DNA of 64,000 nt from contig DDLX01000017.1 in assembly GCA_002340355.1 (NCBI GenBank), forward strand, positions 186,001 through 250,000. The letters are read 5' to 3'. The stretch comes from Cytophagales bacterium UBA2561 (GTDB taxonomy: Bacteria > Bacteroidota > Bacteroidia > Cytophagales > Thermoflexibacteraceae). Made by a program: the position numbers and the translations under genes. Positions 26,301 to 35,596 of this stretch are shown one piece after another. Position 1 is the first letter of the stretch, and the number at the start of each line of letters is the position of its first letter. Below the pieces are notes generated by a model. That model was not told the origin of the DNA, did no database searches, and worked only from the letters and a program-made list of their open reading frames with translations.

Positions 26301-29300
26301 ATGATTTATGTTACTTTCGACACTAATAATTTAATTTATACAGCAAAAAAACAATGGGAAAGTACTTGGGAAATTCCAAATGATTTAATTGACTTTATTC
26401 AATACTGGATAGATTCAAGAGAAATCAAAATATTATTGCCTCAAATGGTTGTTACCGAATGGCAAAAACATCGTGAAATACAGAAAGAAGTCCGTTTAGA
26501 ATATTTAGATACTTTTTATAGACAAGCACAAAAACTACTTCCAAAACCATATCTTGATAATTATTTAAGTAGAGAAGTACGTGAAGATTTTATAGATAAG
26601 CAATTATCTGATATTGACAATATTGTAGAAGGCGCAAAGATATTAGAAACCAGTTTGGAGATAAAAGAAAAAGTAATTGATTGGGGAATTCAAAAGAAAG
26701 CTCCAATGCACAAGAAAACCAGTGTTGCAGATGCAGTGATTATATTTTCTTTGTTAGATTTTGCTCAGAAAAATCCAGAGTATGACTATTTGTTTATGTC
26801 ATTTAATAAAACTGACTTTTTTGAAAAAAATGGTGATATTCACCTTGATTTAAAACCATTATTTGAAGAACAAAATATACGTCCTTTGCTTATAAAAAAC
26901 TTTGACAATTTGAAGCAAGAGTTACAACAACACTATAAATTATCTACTCCTGATAACTTAAATCAAATTAAAAATTCTCGAAAGAAAAAACATTTAAAAA
27001 ATATAGCCTATAATCCTGATTATCAAAATATAGTTTCTGAAAATAGTGATTCTCATATTGTTAATCAGCAAACAATAGATTTTATTTTAAAAAATCCCCA
27101 TCCAACACCTGCACAAATTCTTTTTGTCTTAGCTTTGATAGATTCTGATGAAAATCATGAACGAGATTTTTATAAAAAATTAGAACATCCAAACTGGTTT
27201 GGAATATTAAAAAGAAAAGGTGTATTTCATCCTAATACACAACCTATTATAAACTCTGATGATAAACAATTACCTACTTGGCATCCTCTTGTGTTTTTGG
27301 TAAACTTATCTAAAACATTCAAAAAAGGACAAAATTCACATTTGATAGATGATGTCATTGAAATAATCACAAAAATTAAGCATTCAGATAATCGTTATAG
27401 TTGGTATCAAATCCTTGATATTTTGGTCAATATTCCAAATGAGAGTATTTCTGAAAATACCTTAATGACGATACTTGAAAATTTGAATAGCTCCAATATG
27501 CTTTTATCTTTTTTAAGATTTCATATCCCACAAAATATATTACCTAAGTTTTTTTCAGATTCAGCCTCTCAAGAGGATATTACTAAAGGTGATATACTTG
27601 TCAAAAAAATATTTCAAGCATATTATTATCAGCAAGAGCCTGACTCAAGCCCAAATGATGTATTTCAGATAGATGATGAACCAAAATCTAATCGAGACAT
27701 AAATTATGAAATTACTAACGATGACTTCTTACAGTTAGTCGCTCATTTTGCTTCTATTAACACCATAAGTTTTATCATTCATAAGTCTAGAACTCATTTG
27801 TATAAAGAACAATACCCTATTCATTATGAGCCAAAAAATACAACATCTAAGCTTCTCATTAGAAGTAATGAGACACAATTAATTTTATCATTTGGTGAAA
27901 ACAGCACAAAAATTATTGATTTTCATCATTATTTGCATAAAGACTTAAAGAAACAACTGGCTAATAAAGTCAAAGAATTAGGACTTGATTTATCACAAAT
28001 TGAAGCAGAAGAGTACAACTGTGAATTAAATTACTGGACGAGTCACTTAATAGATGGATTTGATGCGAATATTGGTTATTTATCATTATCTAAGCTTCAA
28101 AATCATAGAGGGTATAATAGTGATATGGAAACCCAAAAACTTATTATAGTAAAAGTACTATTTGAACGAATTAAATATTATCCACAAGAATGCTTGGATA
28201 TAATTCAACGATTTTTGACGGATAAAAATTATCATCATCAATATTTTAGAAGAATAGGGATTTATTTTATTGGACAGCATTGGGAAATTGCAAGACCTTT
28301 ATTTTGGAGTCTATCAGAATCAGAGTTGTATCATTTATTTTGGAATGAACATTATCATGATGACTTATTCAAGATGTTAGAAAATATACAAGATAATCTA
28401 ACTCAAGATGAATTATCTAGACTTGATAACCTTATTCATTATAAACTTGACATCAATGATGAATATCATAAATTAAGATTATATTCAGGGTTACGAAATA
28501 CTGATAGATTTAAAGATGCTTATGATGATTTATCAAAGAAGTTAAATCAAACTTATGAAGATTTTGAAAATCAAGGTTTTCAAGTTTATAGTAGTCCGTG
28601 GGTTTCTCAAATTCCAGAAACAGAATTTACTGATAAAAGTATAGGAGGGATTGTTTCTTATTTGAAAAATTTCAAACCAGAACAAGCATCCTCTGAACAT
28701 GGTGAAGAAGCAGTTGCTTCTACTTTAGGAGCAGTGGTAAGTTCTAACCCTGATAGGTTTATAAATGAAATCAATTTATTTATAGGAACAAAGCCTCGTT
28801 ACATTGTAAAACTTGTTAGCGGTATTCATAATGCTTGGCGTGAAAATAAGAATGTCAATGTAGATAAACTATTAACATTTATTCAAAACTATATCCAAAT
28901 CAATGAGTATGAAATGAAATCTATTGATTTCGTAATAAGAGAAGTTGCTGAATTCATACATGATATAATGAAAGATGAAGATGATACATCTTTATTTCTT
29001 TTCAACAAAGCATTAATTAAAAATTTATTGATTTTACTCACCAATAAATTGCAGGATGATAATCATGAATTTCAAAATCAGGATACAGTTTTTAATCTAA
29101 TCAATTCGACTTCATACAAAATATTAAATGCTCTTTTACTATATGCCTATTACGACTATGAATCTGAGAAAAAGCAAGAAATAGATGAAGTAAAATGGAG
29201 TGAAGAAATTAGAGAGACATTTGAAGCATCACTTGAAAGAATCATATACGCTTATGGAATATTGGGTAGCTCCTTAAACCTATTATTCCATTTGGATAAA

Positions 29301-30116
29301 GGTTGGTTATATAATAAAGTAGAAGAGTTAATTGCTGTTGATACACCAAAATGGGCAATGTTTTTTGCTTGTTCTTTGTGGAAAAATCCTATGGCGGACA
29401 AAAAATTGTATGAAATACTACACTTCCATTACAAACGAACCATTGAAGAAAATCAATTAAATGCCGTTTCATATATCCATAATGATAATGCTTTTGTTTG
29501 GCACTTGAACCATTTTTATGCTTTTTGGGATTATGATACATTTGATGATAGTGGGCTAATCTTATTATTTCTCAACAAGGCTGAAAGTAAAATGATAAAA
29601 GAATTAATTCAGACAGTGACACGCAACAAACAAGATTATCATGAATATTTTAAAAATGATACTGTTCAAATAGCTGATTTTGAGAATCGTATCATTACTT
29701 TATGGCAATACATTGCTAATAAGTTTCAAAATACAAATAATGAAAACGACATTTCAGTTTTGAATACAGCATTAAACTTCATGGATTTAATGCCAAAAAT
29801 CACAGAAGCATATACAAACTTAATTTTAGTATCAAGTCCTTATGCTCAATATCATGAAACTCACACTATTGTTAGAAACTTAATGAGGTTACATTCAGAA
29901 GGAGATGCAGTTGAAATATCTCAACATATAGGTAAAATTTTACACTCAATGCCATATGATAACAGGTTAGAAATGGATGAGAATGATTTGAAAATTTTGG
30001 TTACATTTCTTTATAAAAATAATCAACATGATATTGCTAACAAAGTCTGTGATAAAATCACAAAAAAAGGGTATAATTTCCTACTTGATATCTATAACAG
30101 ATATAATAAATTATAA
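26301..30116 (+). CDS. Large PIN-domain (DUF4935-like) protein, 1271 residues
   Basis: The N-terminal 180 residues form a PIN-like nuclease domain: D7 in VTFDTNNL, E53 in MVVTEWQKH, D144 in SVADAVIIFS and D172 (or N169) in FMSFNKTDF fit the acidic metal-binding set, and the E53 context resembles DUF4935 proteins. The remaining 1090 residues are helical, without membrane segments or any domain I recognise; pairs of amphipathic helices suggest a HEAT-like or other solenoid. The gene is much more AT-rich than its neighbours (one sampled 60-base line is 25 percent G+C) and uses AAT, AAA and TTA heavily. It starts 136 bases behind the ssrA 3' end and stops two bases before a repeat of ACTATTTTT, also found at that 3' end. 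Likely acquired, possibly a defence or RNA-cleaving effector; function unproven. Confidence 0.75.
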   Translation: MIYVTFDTNNLIYTAKKQWESTWEIPNDLIDFIQYWIDSREIKILLPQMVVTEWQKHREIQKEVRLEYLDTFYRQAQKLLPKPYLDNYLSREVREDFIDKQLSDIDNIVEGAKILETSLEIKEKVIDWGIQKKAPMHKKTSVADAVIIFSLLDFAQKNPEYDYLFMSFNKTDFFEKNGDIHLDLKPLFEEQNIRPLLIKNFDNLKQELQQHYKLSTPDNLNQIKNSRKKKHLKNIAYNPDYQNIVSENSDSHIVNQQTIDFILKNPHPTPAQILFVLALIDSDENHERDFYKKLEHPNWFGILKRKGVFHPNTQPIINSDDKQLPTWHPLVFLVNLSKTFKKGQNSHLIDDVIEIITKIKHSDNRYSWYQILDILVNIPNESISENTLMTILENLNSSNMLLSFLRFHIPQNILPKFFSDSASQEDITKGDILVKKIFQAYYYQQEPDSSPNDVFQIDDEPKSNRDINYEITNDDFLQLVAHFASINTISFIIHKSRTHLYKEQYPIHYEPKNTTSKLLIRSNETQLILSFGENSTKIIDFHHYLHKDLKKQLANKVKELGLDLSQIEAEEYNCELNYWTSHLIDGFDANIGYLSLSKLQNHRGYNSDMETQKLIIVKVLFERIKYYPQECLDIIQRFLTDKNYHHQYFRRIGIYFIGQHWEIARPLFWSLSESELYHLFWNEHYHDDLFKMLENIQDNLTQDELSRLDNLIHYKLDINDEYHKLRLYSGLRNTDRFKDAYDDLSKKLNQTYEDFENQGFQVYSSPWVSQIPETEFTDKSIGGIVSYLKNFKPEQASSEHGEEAVASTLGAVVSSNPDRFINEINLFIGTKPRYIVKLVSGIHNAWRENKNVNVDKLLTFIQNYIQINEYEMKSIDFVIREVAEFIHDIMKDEDDTSLFLFNKALIKNLLILLTNKLQDDNHEFQNQDTVFNLINSTSYKILNALLLYAYYDYESEKKQEIDEVKWSEEIRETFEASLERIIYAYGILGSSLNLLFHLDKGWLYNKVEELIAVDTPKWAMFFACSLWKNPMADKKLYEILHFHYKRTIEENQLNAVSYIHNDNAFVWHLNHFYAFWDYDTFDDSGLILLFLNKAESKMIKELIQTVTRNKQDYHEYFKNDTVQIADFENRIITLWQYIANKFQNTNNENDISVLNTALNFMDLMPKITEAYTNLILVSSPYAQYHETHTIVRNLMRLHSEGDAVEISQHIGKILHSMPYDNRLEMDENDLKILVTFLYKNNQHDIANKVCDKITKKGYNFLLDIYNRYNKL

Positions 30117-30150
30117 AGACTATTTTTCATCTCGTGTAAATGTACACGTT

Positions 30151-30199
30151 AAGTGCTAAAGACTTACCAAATTTTTGAAATTCGGCAAGCCTTCACTTA
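30151..30199 (-). terminator. Wobble-rich hairpin, likely lpdA terminator
   Basis: AAGTG and CACTT close a stem whose inner part pairs GACTTACCAAATTT (30160-30173) with AAATTCGGCAAGCC (30178-30191). Three A-C mismatches on the plus strand become U-G pairs in minus-strand RNA, so the structure belongs to the leftward lpdA transcript. Confidence 0.5.
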
Positions 30200-30253
30200 A
30201 AGATATGAATGGATATTACTTTGACAAAGTAACACGAAATATAACTTGTTGGT

Positions 30254-31651
30254 TTACAAATGAATTACTTCATCATAAGCAGCAGCGGTAGCTTCCATAA
30301 TAGCCTCAGACATCGTAGGATGCGGGTGTACTGCCTTAATAATTTCATGACCTGTGGTCTCTAATTTTCGTGCAGCAACCACTTCAGCAATCATTTCAGT
30401 TACATTTGCTCCAATCATATGTGCGCCCAACCATTCGCCATATTTAGCATCAAAAATAACTTTAATAAAACCATCTGGCACACCTGCTGCTTTGGCTTTT
30501 CCTGAAGCTGAGAATGGGAATTTTCCAATTTTCAAATCATATCCCGCTTCTTTGGCTTGGGCTTCGGTATAACCTACGGAAGCAATTTCAGGGGCGCAAT
30601 AAGTACACCCTGGTATATTTTGATAATCTACAGGTTCAGGATCTAAACCTGCAATTTTTTCTACACAGGTGATGCCTTCAGCAGATGCCACATGAGCCAA
30701 TGCAGGACCATGAACAATATCACCAATAGCATAAATTCCCTGCACATTAGTCGAATAGTAATCATCAACTAGCACTTTTCCATTTTCGTGAGCTATACCC
30801 ACTTCTTCCAAGCCAATACCTTCTAAGTTGGTCGTAATACCAACAGCAGAAAGTACCATATCACATTCTATGACTTTTGTCCCTTTCTTAGTTTTAACCG
30901 AAACTTTACAACCTTCACCCGAAGTATCCACGGACTCAACGGCTGAATCGGTCATGACTTTCATTCCTGATTTTTTGAAAATACGTTCAAGTTGCTTTGA
31001 AACATCTGCATCTTCATTAGGTACAATTCGAGGCAAATATTCTACAATAGTAACTTCTGTACCAATCGCATGATAAAAATAAGCAAACTCAACTCCAATT
31101 GCTCCTGATCCCATGATAACCATGGATTTAGGTTGTTTGGGTAAGGTTAAGGCTTCACGATATCCAATAATTTTTTCATGGTCAATTTTGACATTTGGTA
31201 ACTCTCTAGCCCGTCCACCTGTTGCCACAATGATATGGTCAGCAGGATAAATTTTAACGTTACCACTCGCATCCGTTACTTCTACTTTTTTTCCTGCTAC
31301 GAGCTTTCCAAATCCTAAAAGTTTATCAATTTTATTTTTTTTGAGTAAAAATTCAACTCCCTTGCTCATGCTTCCTGCTACATTCCGACTTCGCTTGACC
31401 ATGCCTTCAAAATCAACCTTAGCCTCACCAACTTCAATACCATAATCCTTAGCATGTTGGATATATTCAAAAACTTGTGCGCTTTTAAGTAGAGCTTTAG
31501 TAGGAATACAGCCCCAGTTAAGGCAAATTCCTCCGACCTCAGCTTTTTCAACTAATCCTACCTTAAAGCCCAATTGTGAAGCTCGAATGGCAGCTACATA
31601 GCCACCTGGACCGCTACCGATAACGATAACATCATATTTTTGTGCCGACAT
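30254..31651 (-). CDS. lpdA: Dihydrolipoyl dehydrogenase
   Basis: 465 residues, full length. It reoxidises dihydrolipoyl groups of 2-oxoacid dehydrogenase complexes (or the glycine cleavage system), passing electrons through FAD to NAD+. FAD site IGSGPGGYVAAI near residue 11, redox-active disulfide C43/C48 in GGICLNWGCIPTK, NAD site MGSGAIGVEFA near 180, second FAD motif VQGIYAIGD near 305, and the catalytic His/Glu in HPHPTMSEA near the C-terminus. The E1 and E2 genes are not adjacent, so which complex it serves is open. Confidence 0.93.
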   Translation of the reverse strand: MSAQKYDVIVIGSGPGGYVAAIRASQLGFKVGLVEKAEVGGICLNWGCIPTKALLKSAQVFEYIQHAKDYGIEVGEAKVDFEGMVKRSRNVAGSMSKGVEFLLKKNKIDKLLGFGKLVAGKKVEVTDASGNVKIYPADHIIVATGGRARELPNVKIDHEKIIGYREALTLPKQPKSMVIMGSGAIGVEFAYFYHAIGTEVTIVEYLPRIVPNEDADVSKQLERIFKKSGMKVMTDSAVESVDTSGEGCKVSVKTKKGTKVIECDMVLSAVGITTNLEGIGLEEVGIAHENGKVLVDDYYSTNVQGIYAIGDIVHGPALAHVASAEGITCVEKIAGLDPEPVDYQNIPGCTYCAPEIASVGYTEAQAKEAGYDLKIGKFPFSASGKAKAAGVPDGFIKVIFDAKYGEWLGAHMIGANVTEMIAEVVAARKLETTGHEIIKAVHPHPTMSEAIMEATAAAYDEVIHL

Positions 31652-32068
31652 ATTTGAGATGTGTTTTGTAATACGTTTCCTTCCTGTATTTTTGGGGTTA
31701 TAGGAAAGGAATTGGGGTTAAACATAAATTGTAAAAGGTAATCGTAAATGAACTGTATGGTGCATTCTATTCTTACAAAATTACAAGAACGTTCTAAACA
31801 TAATAAATTAGGGTTAAATTATTTCAACTTTCCTCAAAAAAGGCACTTTCCTCCTTTCATCATTTCTACAGAATTGATAGCTTTTCAACAAAATTTAGGA
31901 ATATCGCTAGAAAAGGATTTATAACATCACTTAAAAACGGTACTACGAGTTCACTTCTGTGAAGTAGTATTGAAAACTTCAAATAATTTGTCTTTAAATA
32001 TGTATTGAGAGAATGTAATTATATGAAAACAAGTGATTATTAAACATATAATTACATTTTATCTACAT
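31652..32068. other. Intergenic stretch with one small ORF and hairpin
   Basis: About 415 bases. A 58-codon ORF lies on the plus strand at 31748-31924. A hairpin follows it at 31941-31969 (TACTAC and TTCAC pairing with GTGAA and GTAGTA around a three-base bulge). Otherwise AT-rich and featureless. Confidence 0.45.
31748..31924 (+). CDS. Possible small protein, 58 residues
   Basis: ATG at 31748, TAA at 31922-31924. The product begins MNCMVHSILTKLQERSKHNK and ends in NLGISLEKDL; it is basic in the first half, without membrane segment or signal peptide. A hairpin 16 bases downstream could be its terminator. No family is recognised and the frame could be chance. Confidence 0.25.
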   Translation: MNCMVHSILTKLQERSKHNKLGLNYFNFPQKRHFPPFIISTELIAFQQNLGISLEKDL

Positions 32069-32608
32069 TTATTGGTGTCGTGTTATCAGTACTTCGATGA
32101 GTTCATCAAAATCAATTTCTTTGGCTTCAGTCAGTACAAGCAAATGATACAATAGGTCTGCTCCTTCATTTCGGAATAAGTCGTCATTAGAATCCATTGC
32201 CTCAATGACTAATTCTACGGCTTCCTCACCAACCTTCTGCGCACATTTATTAATGCCTTTCTTAAAAAGAGAAGTTGTATAAGATTTTCCTGAAGGATTT
32301 TCTTTTCGGTCTCGAATAATCATCTTTAAATGATTCAAAAAACGAGCTTTCCCCGTATTTTCTTCTCCAAATTCCGTCTTTTGGATAGGAGTAGAACTAA
32401 CTTTTACCAAAAAACTATTCGGAGTAGCTAAAATATTTTGTACCACAAAATCTGTCTTTTGCATTGCGTTTGTGGTGGAGTCCCAATAATAAAAGTCATT
32501 TTCGGCTCTTGTTTTTTGATGAGTTTCTGTATTCCAATAAAACAAACCTAATACTTTATCCGTAAAATTATCTTGAACAATTACAGGATGTAGGACAGGG
32601 TGAGTCAT
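32069..32608 (-). CDS. hisIE: HisIE-like protein: intact HisE, degenerate HisI half
   Basis: 179 residues, slightly short for a bifunctional HisIE. The C-terminal half is a good phosphoribosyl-ATP pyrophosphohydrolase: FKKGINKCAQKVGEEAVELV, then RNEGADLLYHLLVL, with the acidic Mg2+ ligands E-E and E-x2-D in place. The N-terminal half retains HPVIVQDNFTDKVLGLFYWN, echoing the HisI start P-x-I/V-V-Q-D, but lacks the SGN segment, the CDxD metal ligands and the CHTGxxSCF cysteines required for phosphoribosyl-AMP cyclohydrolase. HisE catalyses step 2 of histidine synthesis; step 3 cannot be done by this copy. No other his genes are adjacent. Confidence 0.85.
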   Translation of the reverse strand: MTHPVLHPVIVQDNFTDKVLGLFYWNTETHQKTRAENDFYYWDSTTNAMQKTDFVVQNILATPNSFLVKVSSTPIQKTEFGEENTGKARFLNHLKMIIRDRKENPSGKSYTTSLFKKGINKCAQKVGEEAVELVIEAMDSNDDLFRNEGADLLYHLLVLTEAKEIDFDELIEVLITRHQ

Positions 32609-32842
32609 AAAATTTAATTTTAATAAAAATAAATATACAGCATTTTAATCTTCTTGTTTTGGGCGAATTTAGGCGTAAATCCTCAAAGATTTTCAGAAAA
32701 AAGATAAATTTTTTTCAGTTTTTTGTGTTTCAAAAGCAAAAAATGATATTTTTAAAAATTTGATAATCAGGTTTTTAGAATACTCTTTTGAGATTATATA
32801 CAAGGTATTTTATTTTTTTAGATTAAACTTTTTAGACAGATT

Positions 32843-34876
32843 ATGAATCGAATCGGTTGGCTAATCTTGCTACTTAGCATAGGCTTAATGCTTGATACTC
32901 AGGCACAAAAAAAAGGAAAACCAGAACTTAAACGTTATAAAAATACCCTCAAAAAAGCTAAAAAAGGAGACCTCAAAGCATCTCTCAGAATCGCTCAAGT
33001 TTGCAAAGGACATTTACTTGCCACCGATGATGTAAAAGACTATAAAACTGCCAAAGAATGGTATTCTGTTGTTTCTTCGGGGAGCTACGACCCCAAAGGA
33101 AAAACCTCAATGGGAATGTTTATCATCTCATTAATAGGAGGTTATGGAGAAAATAAAAACATAGAAAATGCCAAAACATGGCATCAATCTGCTATAGCGA
33201 ATGGAAATTATAAAATTAATACAACATATGCTCCCGCTTTAGATTTAGCTGATTTTTTTGGGACTGAAGAAAAAGCAAAAACAGGAGATGAATTCGCCCA
33301 ATTTCAATTAGCTCGAATGTATTTTGATTTTGGAATTAATTATCGTAAAGCACATCAATGGCTAAGACCTTTGGTTGAAGCTGAAAATCAAGACGCAATT
33401 TTTTTAAAAGCGAAATGGAAAGCCCACCGTAATCGGTACCATTCCTATCGACAGTCCAAATTACAACCTGCTATCCTGTTTTATTTACTCGAAAAACACG
33501 CCAAGGCAGGAAGTACTTTAGCTAAACTAGAATGGATTGAACAAGCCCAAAAAACACAAGAGACTGCTTACCGACTTCCTCCTGAAAAAGTTTTAATGAT
33601 TCTAAGTAATTTTAAAACAGATTTGCCTGAAATGCAATTTAAAATGCTATTTATCAGACAACAATATGAAAAAGGAATTCAAAAATATACGACTCTTCGG
33701 GAAATGATGGATTTGAATTTATCTACTTCGGATGAGAAATTTGCTTTTGCAAAGGGTGCTATTCAGGAATTTCAAATGATGGATGCCAAACTAAAAAACA
33801 TCACTTCATTAGGCGATTTATTTCGTCAAAATCCAGATATGAATGAAGTCAATTTTGATGTTTCGGCATACCGCAGAAATTTTGAAGGTGATATTCGTGC
33901 TTTGGTCAATCTCCAAAAACAAATTAGTACATCACAGATGCGAAAATTTTTAGGTAAAAAAAATTACCAATCACTAAAAACCGAGCTAGAAAAAAAAGTA
34001 AATCAAGTTATGAATGTTGCGGATGATTTTCCAATGTTATTAATGACCTGTTACAAGGGGTTCCAAAAAGATGTTTGGTTAAGAAGCATTTATTATCCAT
34101 ACAACAAAGGAATCTTAGATAAAAAGCTGGCTAACTTAGGAATTAATTCTGAAAATATTCGTCTATATGAAGAAATGCATGAGCTAGAACGTCAAAGGTT
34201 TACCTCCTTAGACGAGACTCGTAAAGAACTATATAAAATTGAGTCTAAAAATGTCAGTTTAGAGGATAAAATCACACTTAAATCATTCCTTAAATTGAAA
34301 GGTATTCGGGATGTATTAGGGATTTCTCCCGCCGTAGAAACCATTACTCAAAATAAAAAATTATTGTTAAATACCTCTTGGCTACAACCCGAAGGAACAC
34401 AAGAATATTTCCGTTATACAAGTGATAGTCAGAACTGGTTTTCGGGTGATATCAAGCACCCTCGTATGCCATACCATTATATTTTGAAAGCAAAAGGAAA
34501 TGATAAATATACGCTGACTATCAAGGGAATAAAATCAGGGAAATCACAGTTAGTTTATAGTTCTACGGTTGATGTTCAAGATCACACACACCAAGCTGAT
34601 GAATACACTGTCAAAGTTTATTTAGCTGAGCGTCCTCGGTACGAATGGAAAGAAAGTGCATTTGATTATTTGAAAGTTACATATCCTGCCACAGGAAAAC
34701 AATTTATTCCACAAGCCTTCGGAAAATTGCAAAAACGAACAGATAAATTACATGGTAAATCCGAAACCCAACTAACGCAAAAAGCAGGAAAAGCGGATTT
34801 CTCGAAAAAAACGGCTATTCGTTCAGCAGTCATTCACTTTATTCAAAAATATAACCGAGCATTAGAAACATTTTAA
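32843..34876 (+). CDS. Periplasmic protein with Sel1-like repeats, unknown function
   Basis: 677 residues with a signal peptide (WLILLLSIGLMLDTQAQ). The first 220 residues contain Sel1/TPR-like units: AQFQLARMYFDFGINYRKAHQWLRPLVE is the clearest, and AKEWYSVVSSGSYDPKGKTSM is another. The middle is helical, with basic patches, and the last 150 residues look beta-rich (YRYTSDSQNWFSGDI region, then YHYILKAKGNDKYTLTIKGI). I recognise no catalytic motif. It precedes two ompH genes on the same strand by 46 bases, so it may share their envelope-biogenesis role. Confidence 0.68.
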   Translation: MNRIGWLILLLSIGLMLDTQAQKKGKPELKRYKNTLKKAKKGDLKASLRIAQVCKGHLLATDDVKDYKTAKEWYSVVSSGSYDPKGKTSMGMFIISLIGGYGENKNIENAKTWHQSAIANGNYKINTTYAPALDLADFFGTEEKAKTGDEFAQFQLARMYFDFGINYRKAHQWLRPLVEAENQDAIFLKAKWKAHRNRYHSYRQSKLQPAILFYLLEKHAKAGSTLAKLEWIEQAQKTQETAYRLPPEKVLMILSNFKTDLPEMQFKMLFIRQQYEKGIQKYTTLREMMDLNLSTSDEKFAFAKGAIQEFQMMDAKLKNITSLGDLFRQNPDMNEVNFDVSAYRRNFEGDIRALVNLQKQISTSQMRKFLGKKNYQSLKTELEKKVNQVMNVADDFPMLLMTCYKGFQKDVWLRSIYYPYNKGILDKKLANLGINSENIRLYEEMHELERQRFTSLDETRKELYKIESKNVSLEDKITLKSFLKLKGIRDVLGISPAVETITQNKKLLLNTSWLQPEGTQEYFRYTSDSQNWFSGDIKHPRMPYHYILKAKGNDKYTLTIKGIKSGKSQLVYSSTVDVQDHTHQADEYTVKVYLAERPRYEWKESAFDYLKVTYPATGKQFIPQAFGKLQKRTDKLHGKSETQLTQKAGKADFSKKTAIRSAVIHFIQKYNRALETF

Positions 34877-34904
34877 TTTATTTTCAGATATTTTTCAATA
34901 AAAA

Positions 34905-34917
34905 ATTGATAATCAAT
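34905..34917. promoter_or_regulatory. Third copy of ATTGATAATCAAT palindrome
   Basis: The 13-mer is identical to copies at 1297-1309 and 24565-24577 and lies five bases before the first ompH start codon. It could be an operator or a short hairpin; no regulator is known. Confidence 0.3.
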
Positions 34918-34922
34918 AAATT

Positions 34923-35441
34923 ATGAAGAAATCTATTTTAGTTGTATTTGGTGTCTTGTGGGCATCAATTGCTTTTGGGCAACGATTTGGATATATCGAT
35001 ACGCAAGTAATTTTGGAAAAAATGCCTGAGTATGCCAACGCCAAAAAAGAACTTGACCAAGCATCTAATCAATGGCAACAGGAATTGCAGACTCGTCACA
35101 CTGCTTTAGTGAAAAAAAAACAAGATTTTGAGGCAGAAAAAGTCCTATTCACAGAAGAAATGAAACGAGAAAAATGGAAAGAAATCCAAGCTGAAGAACA
35201 AAAAACTCAGGAATATCAGCAAAGAGTATTTGGTTTTGAAGGACTTTTATTCCAAAAACGAGAAGACCTTATGCGCCCTATTCAGGAAAAGATTTACGCA
35301 GTTACAGATAAGTTAGCTCGTAAACGCAAAATCAGTTTTATTTTTGATAAATCAGGTGATTTAACGATGATTTATGCTGATCCTACCCACGATTATACCG
35401 ATTTAGTTTTGGAAGAAATGGGGTTAAAAACTGCTCCCTAA
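34923..35441 (+). CDS. OmpH/Skp-family periplasmic chaperone, copy 1
   Basis: 172 residues. A signal peptide (SILVVFGVLWASIAFGQ) is followed by the Skp start RFGYIDTQVILEKMPEY, a long charged coiled coil (about residues 40-115) and the closing beta strands RKISFIFDKSGDLTMIYADP with DYTDLVLEEM. Skp trimers hold unfolded outer-membrane barrel proteins on their way to BamA, whose gene often precedes ompH in Bacteroidota but is absent here. A paralogue follows at 35597. The two share layout rather than close sequence. Confidence 0.88.
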   Translation: MKKSILVVFGVLWASIAFGQRFGYIDTQVILEKMPEYANAKKELDQASNQWQQELQTRHTALVKKKQDFEAEKVLFTEEMKREKWKEIQAEEQKTQEYQQRVFGFEGLLFQKREDLMRPIQEKIYAVTDKLARKRKISFIFDKSGDLTMIYADPTHDYTDLVLEEMGLKTAP

Positions 35442-35523
35442 ATAAGACCAAACTTTAACGTTTCTTTTAATTTTTTCGGAAACGAAACGCAAGTTTAGCA
35501 ACGTTTTTGTATGAAAGAATCTT

Positions 35524-35531
35524 TATTTTTG
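35524..35531 (+). promoter_or_regulatory. Candidate -7 element of second ompH (TATTTTTG)
   Basis: Exact TAnnTTTG match 65 bases before the second ompH start, suggesting an internal promoter that separates the paralogues. A TTTG lies 14 bases upstream, which is short for a -33 element. Confidence 0.35.
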
Positions 35532-35596
35532 CATCTTAAATAACTTTTCCGAAAGTTCAATTTTTAATTAAATATTTTGTCAAAAAACTTCAAAAA

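Noticed and set aside
30119..30127. Definite attR site of an integrated element
   Set aside because: Only nine bases match the ssrA 3' end, the context differs and there is no integrase; kept only as a hint in the PIN finding.
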